Assembly (NCBI GenBank): GCA_016647705.1
Contig: CM028335.1
Location: 35,416,212 to 35,480,211, forward strand
From: Eucommia ulmoides
Taxonomy: Eukaryota > Streptophyta > Magnoliopsida > Garryales > Eucommiaceae
Reading direction: 5' to 3'
DNA: 64,000 nucleotides
Made by a program: the position numbers and the translations under genes
Shown: positions 13,140 through 24,100 of the stretch, piece by piece
Numbering within the stretch: position 1 is the first letter of the stretch
Layout of the letters: each line of letters starts with the position of its first letter
Notes under the pieces: model-generated
What the model was told of the DNA's origin: nothing
The model's input: the letters and a program-made list of their open reading frames with translations, nothing else
Database searches by the model: none

Positions 13140-14480
13140 CAAATGAGAAAAAACAATCTTATTCATTCCCAAAAAAAAAAAATCTATTTTTTTTTAAAAA
13201 ATCTGAAAAAATACGAAATGATTAATCCAAAAAAATGTGTTTCAGCCCTAAAAGTGATCCTAATCGATGGGAGCTTTACAAGATTTCATGTTGTGCCTCC
13301 CAAAATTTTCATATCTTCCATTTCGTCTTTCCTTCACCTCACCTCTTGATGGAATCCTTAATTTCCTAGGTCACCCCTATTGTTGTTTTGACATTGGTGG
13401 AAGTATAACTACTTCACTCTCCACCCAGTTTGGTCGTTCCATTGTTGGTATGGCGTATATACCTCTTGAACATGTCTTGCGATAGAAATAGCAATGAAAG
13501 TGTTCCTCTATATATGCATAAATTAGCAATTCCCTCTTGCTGATAATTGCACATGCGTGCACATACAAGAATTCCTTTATCTACCACTGTTGACATGAGC
13601 ACGTACGCCCATCGATGTCAACCAAAACAGATGAAAAAAAATAAACCTCAAACAGTCCATTACCCAATGAACTTATGTTCCATGTTCGTTCTTCATTTGT
13701 CAATTCACACAACTTGTTCTCCTAGTACGGTGTGATATCACATTGTAACTTGTTCTCCTAGTACAGAATGATCTCGCATTGAAACTTTCAAACAACCATA
13801 ATAGTAGTGATTCATTCTATGAATGGAAAAAAAAATGAAAATTTCACTTTTTACCAGATCAGGCAATTCTGGGAATCGAAATTAGTATACCCAACATTAA
13901 CAAGGCAAAGGCCGTGAGGAGGTGCAGAAGGAGTGGTGGCATGCCTGCATGTGGCGTCAATTAGTTTTAGCTGTGCATCATCTTCTGCATCGACACTGTT
14001 TCCCTAATCAAAAATGCCACCAAAACTCGAGTCATCTGCCACACGACCTCACAATTCATTATCTAAACTAAAATAAGACATGCTTTATGCAGTGATGGCT
14101 GAAACCTAAGGTGGCGTTTGGTTAGTGTTGTGTTCCCTTTTTTCTTTTTCTTTTCTGTTCTCATAAAATTTGGTACAAAAGAGAAATAGAAAGACTATTT
14201 CTATTCCAATCGCAAATACTCTCTAGAAATCGGGGAATAACACATAAAACATATTTATTTTTTCTTTTTCTATTTTTGTTCCAGGTTTTCTGTTCAAAAA
14301 TAAAAAATAAAAACACTAGCCAAACACCACTTAAGATTAAGAGAGTGATTAAAATGAAACCGGAGATTCAAAGAGACGGAACAAGGGCAATGAGTATAAC
14401 TTAATGGAGGGGTATTTCACAAAATATGCATGACTTGATTGAAAGATAAAAAAAATTTAAGTACCTTCCGCATGAAGCGG
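13140..14480. other. Spacer between the convergent MULE genes
   Basis: No convincing gene is seen. Short frames near 13,267-13,735 lack recognisable motifs. Part of the - strand around 13,380-13,600 (for example HFHCYFYRKTCSRGIYAIPTMERPNW) recalls the tail after a MURA SWIM domain, so the MURA gene may extend into this stretch in decayed form. Confidence 0.35.
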
Positions 14481-15810
14481 TTGGCGACCAACTCAACAAA
14501 CATTGCCTTTATACATGAGCCATCCTTCAGTAAGAAAAATTGAATATATCAACCGTATATATAAACAATCCAATAAATAGAAAATATGCCATTGTTTGAT
14601 CATACAACATCTCGGGAGTGTGCACGTATGCCAACACATTCAACTTTTGAATCATCATTTTTTTGAATGTCGTGTTTTTTCTAGCCAATGCAGTCCTAAA
14701 ATTTATCTTCAGATGCTGGAGACAATACGCATGACAACAATGTGGGAACATGTCATGTACGATTTCCAATATGCCATTGTGACGATCGAAATATACGTCA
14801 TCACAAGATCAGATTCAACAATTTTCAGAATTCTGATAAAAATCAAAATCAATTGTCATCATTTTCTGCATCAATAATTCCAAATGCAACAGGAAACATA
14901 CCTACAACATAAGTTATACAAAAAAAGGTGTTTATTACTTTACATGTTGAATGTAACTTTGTCATCTGTAACACTAGTATTTCAATAATACCTTGGTTTC
15001 CATCCATCGCAACTGCTGCTAATAAATTTCCCTTGTTACGACCGGTTAGAAATATGCCATCAAGAAACATAATAGGTTGACAAAAATAAAATCCATGAAT
15101 GTCTAATCCATATTATTTCCTAAAATTATCAACAACGTCAACATGGCGAGTGTTTGGATTAGCACACACCTCATCGATCCAACACCCCGATATAATATTT
15201 GAGCTCATTCATTTATTCTTGTTTATTCGAAAAGCTACCCCACATGTATGTTTATTTATCAAACACCTCGATATAATATCTAAGCTCATTCATTTATTCT
15301 AGTTTGTTCGAAAAGCTACCCCACATGTATGTTTATTTATCAAACTCTGGAAATAGAAAATACCAATTTCACTCCTCTCACACCCATGCACAAACCATGG
15401 GCGATTTGTTTCCTCCCGTAGCCGCCACGTGTACTTTATCGTTCTTCAAATAACCGAAAGTTGAATCCAACTTCTATTTCATATTTCTTCAACACCATTT
15501 GAAACTCACTTGTCCTCCCCCTGAATTTTTGTCCTCCTCATGAATACCATCAACCCATCTAGCGAACAGTAACATCTTGTCGTTATCTCGTTGGACCATA
15601 CAATCATAGTTACTTACGTAGTCCATTCCATTGTCACTGTCGTCGCTGCATACACTGTTGTTGTTCATAGGTATAATCGCGCTGAACAAAGCTCCCGTTG
15701 ATCCGCTTGAATCGTTTACTCTTTTGTGAACATATACATCTTGAAATTCAATCTTCATATGTCCAGCCAACAAAATCATTTTCTCAAAATCATTATGATC
15801 ATTGAGCACA
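14480..15810 (-). pseudogene. mudrA-like: MURA-type transposase of the first MULE, decayed
   Basis: This transposase would cut and move the element in the nucleus. Reading the - strand, the acidic N-terminal part lies at 15,489-15,809. A degenerate DNA-binding region with HTCGVAF follows at about 15,150-15,360. The start of the catalytic domain is at 14,990-15,070 (FLDGIFLTGRNKGNLLAAV, with the first catalytic Asp), then an intron-like gap, then PVAFGIIDAENDDN. A segment at 14,527-14,770 carries VFP-like and HAYCLQHLKINF motifs, typical of the region after the second catalytic residue. The DNA-binding part contains an 81-bp in-frame tandem duplication. Stops and frame changes show it is inactive. 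It points toward the Ulp1-like gene. Confidence 0.65.
15181..15345 (-). repeat. 81-bp tandem duplication in MURA DNA-binding region
   Basis: Two adjacent copies begin near 15,181 and 15,262; the shared CGATATAATAT segment recurs exactly 81 bp apart. Each encodes, on the - strand, a segment with INKHTCGVAFR. Copies differ at several bases, so the duplication is not recent. Confidence 0.75.
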
Positions 15811-15819
15811 CCTTATAAA

Positions 15820-16270
15820 AGCATGTTGAATGTAAAACAACGTATATCATATCAAACCGTTAACGCTATACAGAAAACAACGTATATCATATCAAATCGT
15901 TAACGCTATATATAAAAAAAAAATCAATTAATATTGGTAGGTCACACCTTATAAAAGCATGTTGAATGTAACACCTTCATACGCATGCATAAATATTGTA
16001 TGTTGAATATAACATTCGCATGTTTTATGGTAAATATGCTTGATCGTGTTAAATGTAACATAATTTATTAAGAAATTTATTTGAATGTTGGAAATAACAC
16101 AAATATGTGTCAATTGTATGTGGAATATAACATTAGAATATTTATATTGCTTTATATATGACCGTGTTGAATGTAACATCGATTGTTGAAAGTTGATTTT
16201 GAATGTTGAAACTAACACTTAAATGTCAAAGAAACGTACAAGCATTTGCGTATGTAGAATGTAACATGGA
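15820..16270 (+). repeat. Core-motif copies, right block
   Basis: About nine copies of TTGAATGTAACA-like units (for example near 15,825, 15,962, 16,002, 16,147 and 16,247) lie upstream of the - strand MURA gene. Spacing is looser, roughly 30-50 bp, with some longer gaps. The last copy, AGAATGTAACATGG, near 16,255 is the rightmost I find. Confidence 0.65.
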
Positions 16271-16880
16271 AAATTCATCAACCTGATCTTGTTCAACTCT
16301 AGTATGGATAGCTACAAATGTAAAAATTTGGATTGCGAAGCCACAAATGTGAAAATCTTGAATGCGAATTGAATGCAACTGTAAAAGTGATGTAATTTTG
16401 AATGCAAGTTGAACGCAGTTGATGAATCACTACATCAACGAGCAAAACATTTAAGAAATGAGATTGTATTTACTAATGTGTAATGTATTGTGAATGAACA
16501 CGAACTATAAATAGAAATAATCCTATTATACAATGTCCGAAACAACCGAAATCATTCTATACTCTCCATCGAGTTTGAACTTTTGAAATCAGCTAACAAT
16601 GGAAACCTTGCATGTAATACCCCAAAATTTTATATTTAATTTTTTTTTTATATAAGTTTAATATTTTTGGGATTGTTTTATAAATTTATGATATAAATAA
16701 TATTTGATAATTTTGGAGAGATAAATGTAATTATTAGAATTAACATGAATTCCTTTATAATTAAGGGGTATTAAGTATAATTATAAATCCTTAGTAGTTA
16801 AGGAATCCAATTGTGGCCATGAGATTAAAAGGAAAAAAAATGCTAAGGTGTGACATTTTTTGCTTGCATGCAACCCATAG
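16271..16880. other. Unassigned DNA right of the first MULE
   Basis: A short direct repeat (GCCACAAATGTGAAAA-like, near 16,310 and 16,340) and a TATAAATA sequence near 16,506 are visible. The TATA-like site is followed about 90 bp later by an ATG at 16,599, but no long reading frame follows. This could be a truncated promoter or chance. Confidence 0.3.
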
Positions 16881-16882
16881 AT

Positions 16883-18930
16883 TGTGTTGATCTTAAGATT
16901 TTGATGGACAATTAAAGGTTGATGTTTTTTATGGAACTAACGGTTTAATTGAGTGTTTCAGTTTATTAATTTCAATAATGAAGATATGATAACAAGTAAT
17001 GAATGGATACTACAAGATGATGACAAAGATCATGAAGGATTAAGAGGTTGAAAAATTTGAAAAACCTAGGAAAAACAACTGAGGTTAAAATTTTAACTCT
17101 TAATATCCCAACTAAGATCACACATGATACAAAAAGATTTTTAAACGATTTTTATAAATATGTGTGTTTTTTATAGGATCCTAATTAGTTAAATTATTTT
17201 CTCCTATATGTAATTGAAAAAGAAATATTAATAATTGATTAAAATTGAATTTAAGTATTTAGTGGAGCTAACCGAGAAAAGAAATCGGTTAAAGGGGCAG
17301 AAACGCCAATGAAACTGGATTAAAAATGAATTGAGAGAAGTGTTCTAACATTAATAAGTTGACATGTAAGTCTACTGTAGCATAGAAGGAAAAGTCTTTG
17401 TATCTCTCGGTCGAAAGGTAGGTCGACCTGAGCTTAAATGTGAACTCTTTGAATCGATAAGTCGACAGGGCGGTCGACCTGTGATAAAAAATGTAACTCT
17501 CTGAATCTCCAGGTCGACAAATGGGTCGACCGATGGGCGATGGATTTTTGGCTTGGCTACATCCTGAATCGAGTGGTCGACTGGTGATTTTTGGTAAGTC
17601 GACTTATGACACTGTTTGAGGATATTGTGAAATTCCGAATTTTATTCTAAAAGTAGCTGCTACTAGCCGTTTTATGGTTAAGATTCATGAGATATATTAG
17701 GGATTTAATGTTATTTGAGATATGCAACATATATTATGATATCCCTACAGATTTGATTCATTAAGTTCGAATATTTCTCAATTTGGTACATATAATTCTT
17801 TCTATTCTATTTCATTGTAATTGAGAAATATTTGGGGGACTTAATTAAGAAGTTTAAAAGTTATAATTAAGTGATTTGAACCAGAATGAAGTCTTAATGA
17901 TATAAGGGGTCTATAAGAGCAATTAAATGTCATAACAAGTAGGAACTATCCGTTAGAGAGCTTATTTTATTCCCTTTTATATAGACCTGCGTTTTTCATA
18001 TTAATGAGAGAGATCAAGAGAATTATACTGAGTTTTTTTAAGAGAAATCATATTGAGAATTGTGAGAGGTTTTCTATGAGTTATTCTTGAGAAATATTTG
18101 TTGTGGATTATTGCTACTATCGAATCTGAAGTTACATTGCTATCGTTATTCTTTTGGTGGATTCTGGGTGAGATCTTTCCAAATTACTTTCTATTAATTG
18201 ATTGCTTGATTATATTTGGAATTTAATCTTTGAAATTGTTTTGTGATTTTTTATTGAAAATTATTTTTGAAACAATTTCTTGAAAAAATCAGATTACGTG
18301 CTCAATCATGTGTTACCCTATTTTTGTTTAAATCAAATTTTGAATATCTCATTTTTCTATCACTAGTTTTGGAATATTAATTAAGTTCTAATTTATCTAG
18401 GGTGGTAGAAGCTCCGAGTGAGAAAAATTACTTATCAATTTGTAATTGGTGAGTTGAGTGATGGATTGAATACTACTAAGAGTATTTGATCTAAGGGTAG
18501 CTGGTTTCAGTATCTTTCTATAAAGAGATTGAGGTAGTAATTCTTCCTGGATTGAATTGATTTGTGAGAAATTTTTTAATGGTTCAATCCTTACTGGGTA
18601 AAAAAATATTTGGATTGTTTGTGTGATTTTGATTCTTTAGCCTAAGGTATAAAAAGAATTAGGTTATTTTTTAGCCTGTAAAAAGTAGAGGTTATTCCTG
18701 AACCTGTGAAAATGAATTTGTAAAGGTTGATTCCAAGACTGTGAAAAGAATATTTGTGAGGGTTTGATTCCTACCTTTAAAGGAATATTGAGTTTAGTGG
18801 GTGCAACTTTCCGTGAGGCTCAGAAGACTGGATTAACCAAGAGTAGTTTGGTGAATCAGTATAAATTTCTGGTGTGCTGCTATCTTTATATTATTTATTT
18901 TTGTTGATTTACATGACCGCAGAGTTAGAT
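16883..18930 (+). mobile_element. Probable solo LTR of a Ty1/copia (SIRE/Maximus-like) element
   Basis: A stretch of about 2 kb starts TGTGTTGATCTTAAGATTTT and ends in a segment with TGGATTAACC, GTGAATCAGTATAAAT and TGTGCTG, which resembles the end of long SIRE/Maximus LTRs. It contains a dense set of GTCGAC palindromes (17,400-17,620), a feature I also associate with such LTRs. TAGAT occurs just before the start (16,878-16,882) and again at 18,926-18,930, but the right boundary is uncertain. No internal domain or partner LTR is present in the window. It is a fossil of unclear age. Confidence 0.45.
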
Positions 18931-19082
18931 GACTCATGCATATCAGGTTCGATACCTCCGTATCCTACGAAACACGTATAATCGTTAAGTTAATACATGA
19001 ATAATAACAACATAATCAAAATCATATAACTAAACAGATGGAATAGTCAATATGATCATACCTCTAACACCAGTCGTCCTCC

Positions 19083-20520
19083 TGCTGGTAGATACTCAAA
19101 CTGAGGTTGGTACGCCGGGTTAACCAAAAATCTTCGTATGATTCGCCGATACCAGTCCATGTATTCTTGGTCAACCCCTATCCCTCGCTCGAAGTTGTCG
19201 ACATCTGGTGCTCATCAATTATTCCACGCAACTATATGTGCGTGGTGATGGTCAGCCCAGTTCGCACGGAAGTATCATCGCCGAGTAATTTTGTGCAAGT
19301 TCCTGTCCATAATTACCGGCTGAGGAACCCCTTGGCGATAAAAAAACTGTCGCAGCACATGCAGGGGATATGTGTACTCAAAAATTTCTTAGCAAATTAG
19401 GGACAACTTTGCCATCCAAATATCTTCTCAATTTCTAGTATATGGAGGCAAAGTCGGCAGGGTATAGGGCATCTAAATGACGCGTAAAATAAAATATAAA
19501 CAAACAAATAAAAAAATTAAAAATTTTGATGTAAATAAATAACTAACATCGTCATTCTTCAAGCGATCTAATTGATCGTGATACACCACCAAAATATGCA
19601 TCGACAAATTTTCCAAATTAAATTCAAGAGTCCACTTGTACACAAAAAATATAAATCATAAGTTTAATATCCATAAATAAATATCCATTAGATGATAAAT
19701 TAAATTAAAAAGAAAATACTAATTACTTACCAAGAACCCCTCGGAGCAATTGGGAACTTCAAGTCGTCGCTGAAGTCGAGCTCTCTGAATGATATATTAT
19801 GCTGGGGGAAAGGGACAACTTCAAGCCGAAGCCTTGAAAATCACTACCAAGCCCAATACTCCAACAAAAATACGCACTCGGCTATGTGTTTCGTGTTGGG
19901 CTTCGTCGCCTTATAAAGCTCGCGATAGATGACCACTAGGGTCGCACTGCCCCAGCTATACTTGACAGAAGGTGTCAAGTCACACAGCAGTAGGAGGTAG
20001 GCTAGCTTAACTCTGTTGTGCGATTTATCAGGCAACAACATCTGACCAAGCATAATCAAGCAATACGTACGTGCGTAGCAATGCATAACCTCCTCGTTGG
20101 TATCGTTAGGAACTCTAGAAAAGGTATCCCGTAACCAATTGAGTGTCAAAGACCCATTCCTAATCTTATCCACTGGCGGTTCCACTCCGAGGAGCTCGCC
20201 GCAGAGTCTCTGCCAGGCGACTTCCAATCGCGAGTCATCATTCTGGATAACTGGCAACCCGTGTACGGGTAACCCCAACAAGACGCTCACATTCTGTAGT
20301 ATGACGGTGATCTCCCCGACAGGTAGATGGAAAGTGTGCGTCTCCGGACACCGTCTCTCTACCAATACGGTTATGAGGGCCCTATCTAACCGCTTCGACC
20401 ACAACCTGAATGGGTCATACAAACCGACTGATTCTATCAACTGTATAACTCGAGGGGGGACATTTTTTCTCTATTCCCCTACATCATGTCCAACACAGTC
20501 AAAAGTACTAATATCCTGAA
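19083..20520 (-). pseudogene. Plant mobile domain (MAIN-like) gene, broken
   Basis: Plant mobile domain (PMD) proteins include the Arabidopsis silencing and meristem proteins MAIN and MAIL1; many other copies belong to transposons. The best segment is open at 19,844-20,440 and reads VERRCPETHTFHLPVGEIT, then VSVLLGLPVHGLPV, the PMD core. Two further pieces lie at 19,540-19,640 (LSMHILVVYHDQLDRLKNDD) and 19,083-19,400 (YMDWYRRIIRRFLVNP), matching the C-terminal half of the family. Stops lie in the 19,083-19,400 piece and upstream of 20,460, so the gene is inactive. It follows a MURA gene on the same strand, which suggests both belong to one MULE. Confidence 0.7.
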
Positions 20521-20900
20521 ACATTTAATGAGACACAATAAATAATATTAAAATTTTAAAAAACTAAAATAAAAAAAAATTAATGCAATATACTAAATGG
20601 TTACTTGTGCTACCTAAACTAATCCGGACCTGTACTCCCCCTGCAGGTGTAAAACTAAAGTATCTTCAGGCCCAGTATGCATAGCTGAAATTTTTTCCCA
20701 CAACACTTGTGGTAAATTTGTTAGTACGAAATTAAAATGTAATCATATTTATAAACAAAATATAAGATTTATTATAAAGAAATGTGCGCGATAAGTGCAT
20801 GGAATTTATAATACATAAAAGTTGACATGACAAAGAAATAAAGTACATTCATTAGAATGAACAGACAAGATCAATTGGGTGTATGGCGGGGTCGGGATGG
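20521..20900. other. Spacer between the PMD and MURA genes
   Basis: AT-rich sequence with no recognised gene or repeat. The C-terminal end of the MURA gene may reach into it, but I could not recognise coding sequence here. Confidence 0.4.
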
Positions 20901-21149
20901 ACACTTTCGCCTATCATGTCTAGTCTGGGAATATAAACTGCAACGATTTGTCATTGTTCTTTGTGACTGATCCATCTCATTTTGAATGCAAGTGGAATTT
21001 GGTCGACCACAATGCACAACTCAAAGTCTGTTATGGTTTGGAATCAGGTTTGGTAAATTGGTCTCTGGCCAGTAGTCCTCGTGAATAATCGGCCGAAACG
21101 ATGACTCTCATGCCATCAATTGATTTGTCATTGTGTACTCAACTGCAAT

Positions 21150-24100
21150 TTAACGGAATGCATTAACTCCACTATACTCGGTGGTCATTAGCATATGAGA
21201 GCAAGGATATCGCCAAATTTTATACTTGCCACATGTGCAATCAACATTATCCCCTAATATGACTTCGTGAGGAATCAAGCCCCCAGTGAGAGTCTTTCTA
21301 GTTTTTACATGGAAGATCATATTCTCAACAATTATATGTAACGTGAAAAAAAAAATAATGAATACTAAATTACCGATTAAATATTTGAATCTCGTATGTT
21401 TTAAACTTGGCTTGAAATTTCTGTATTTTTTCAATGATGTGTTTAGCATATACGTAATTGATAGGTGTAAATTACCTATATATTTCCAATTCGAATTTGT
21501 TAGTTTTCGAGTATGTTTATAGTTATTTTTATATGTTTTAATATGTTTTTATTCTTTTTGCATTAAAACAGGTGCGTGGGGTGAAAAGGTAAGAAATCAG
21601 AGCATAAACGATCAATTCGAACCAAAAGCGGATGAAGTTATAGTGGATAAACAAGCTCGGAGGCTAAAATATGAAGGAAACCTACCGCCTAGGCTTTCAG
21701 ACCTCTGCCTAGGCAGTGAAGATACTGAGAAAAGAATAAATGTTACTGATGGACCACCGCCTAGGCGGAAATTCCTTCGCCTAGGCGGAAATACAGCAGA
21801 GGAAACAAAGATAAGCTACTATCAGCCCTCCGCCTAAGCGAAAATTCCTTCGCCCAGGCCAAAATCCAAGAAAAAAGATTTCCAAGTCCTCCGCCTACTT
21901 CTTCGCCTAGGCGAATAGCCAAACTGACCTACCTCCGCCTAGGCGGAAATTTCTTCGCCTAGGCGGAGGCCTCTGTGCATAATAGGTATTTTTTTGACCT
22001 ATTTAAACCCTTCTCTCCTCCTCTCTTCCGTCCTCTTCGGCCCCTAAGGCCTTAGGCCATATTTTAGGGTTAGGTTTAGGGATTTTTTAGGGAGAGCTCT
22101 CAACCCGATGTAGAGGATGAAGAGAGAAGCGATCGTTTAACGGTTCTAGCGGCTATTCTTCGGATATTGGCTAAGTCGCTCGTTTCTTCTCTTTGCTTTC
22201 TTCATTTTGGTAGTTGTTGATTATGTTTATGCCATTTTACAATGTATACATGGTTATGGCCATTAGCTAAATATAGGTTGTATAGGGATTATTAATATAA
22301 TTTATGAAAACCTTGTTTAGTTGAGTTTGTGTTTTGTTTGCGATTGTTCTTCGTTATGTTGATTGTGTGTGCCGTATTGTTGTTTATCATATTATTATAA
22401 TTATGTTATGAGAATACGGGATTTGACAAATCCTGGATTCAGATTAGAATAAACGAACGCCTATAACCCGGTCGGGGTTTGGATTGTGGACACTCTATGA
22501 CGTTGGGGCAAGACTCACGTGACCTAGAGTCGTTAAGACATTGAGGGGGACTTCGACATTGATGCGAAGTCACGTATTCCCTCGTCTTACACTCGGGAGT
22601 GGTGATGAGGAAGTTTTAGAACTGCGATTGTCGATAGGGTAAACACAACGCGACGATCCAATAACCCGGGAGAGAGTTGGATTGTGTGCAATCAATGATG
22701 CTAGGGCGAGACTCAAGCAGCCTAGGGTCGTTAAGATGTTGAGGGGGACTTCGGCGTTGACATGAAGTCACGTATTTCCCCGTCTTATACTCGGGAGAGG
22801 TGGCGGAGGAGTTTACGAACTGAGATTGTCATATAAGTCGAATGCCGTTAACATAAACTAAAACGAGACTGAATACGTATTTGTAAATGAAACTAATCCC
22901 TAGACAACCTATTCTCTCAAAACTATCTCATATTAGTATTAGTAATTAGTATAGTTAAATTATCATTTTAGTATGAGTAATTAATAATTAAATTACATTT
23001 TAATCGCCTAGATAAAGTCGGGTTATGACAATTACGATACTCGATAGTAATCTCAACCAATCCCTGTGGATACGATACCCGACCGAAAGATCCATTATAC
23101 TAAAACTTGATCCGTACACTTGCGGTGAAAGTGGCAGTGCTTAATTAGCGGCCACCAGTAACCGTCTGCTGAGTCCTTTAGAGCTTGTTGTCGACCAATA
23201 ACAAAGTATTTAACCATCTTGTAGAACGTAATCTTGACGGATGGAGTTATTGGAACATTTCTTGCATTCTTCAAATAGTTGTTAAATACCTCTGCGTAAT
23301 TAGTCGTCATGACTCCCCAACGCTTACTATTGTCATGTGCCCTAGTCCAATGTAAGCTGGAATATTGTTCAACCGTTTATGCAGCCGAAGATCAATTGTT
23401 TTGATCTCTTCCATGATAGGATCGTATTTTCGAATTTCTGTTACAGCACCTACATTCCAAGTAAGATCTTTGAGATGCTGATTTTTAGCAATCTTGTTGA
23501 AATTGCTGCAAAGGTGCCACAAACAAAATCGATGATATCGGAGGGGCTCGTTATATTGATTAAGCCAAATACTGTTAACCACACTAATAACGCTGGCGTG
23601 TCTGTCAAATATCAATGTCATCTCAGGACGATCACTGACATTATTACGCTTAAGCACATGAACCATCGCCAGCAGCGATAATCTTCCGTCAGTATGATGG
23701 CGAAAGCCAATAGGTAGCACTTGTTGGACGACATCATTCCAATGGCAATTAAAATCTTTCCTTCATATTTACCACACAAGTGGTTCCCGTTAATGGTGAT
23801 TACAGGGCAACAATAACGTCATCCGTCAATTGAAGCTTTGAATGCCCAAAATACCATGTCGAATGTCCTGTAGCCAGGTATATCAGTCGACACAGTGCTC
23901 AACTCGACAATCGTACCCGAATTGTAGTACTGCAACGCAACCATAAAACTTCGATAACTTCTGATATGATTCATCCCAATCTCCGAACAAGGTCTCGATG
24001 GCTTTAGATCTAGCCAACCAAGCTTTTCGATAGAAGATAGTGTATCCATGAGACTCCTTCACGTAAGCCACAATGACGCTAATATTCAATTCTGGATCCT

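Larger units (their letters stand above)
840..16270. mobile_element. Decayed Mutator-like element with Ulp1-like and MURA genes
   Basis: This span is treated as one element because the same TGTTGAATGTAACA-type core recurs from about 862 to 16,265, on both sides of two transposon genes. A + strand gene ends in a Ulp1/C48 protease domain (about 8,560-12,256). It converges on a - strand MURA transposase gene (about 14,480-15,810). The better preserved element at 26,042-36,571 has the same layout. MULEs carrying captured Ulp1-like genes (Kaonashi type) are known in plants. A rearranged Athila/Tat-like retroelement lies inside (1,912 to about 8,560). I found neither terminal repeats nor a target duplication, so both ends are approximate. 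Confidence 0.6.

Noticed and set aside
16500-16620. TATAAATA followed by an ATG, possible promoter of a new gene
   Set aside because: No reading frame of useful length follows, and the sequence soon runs into the probable solo LTR.
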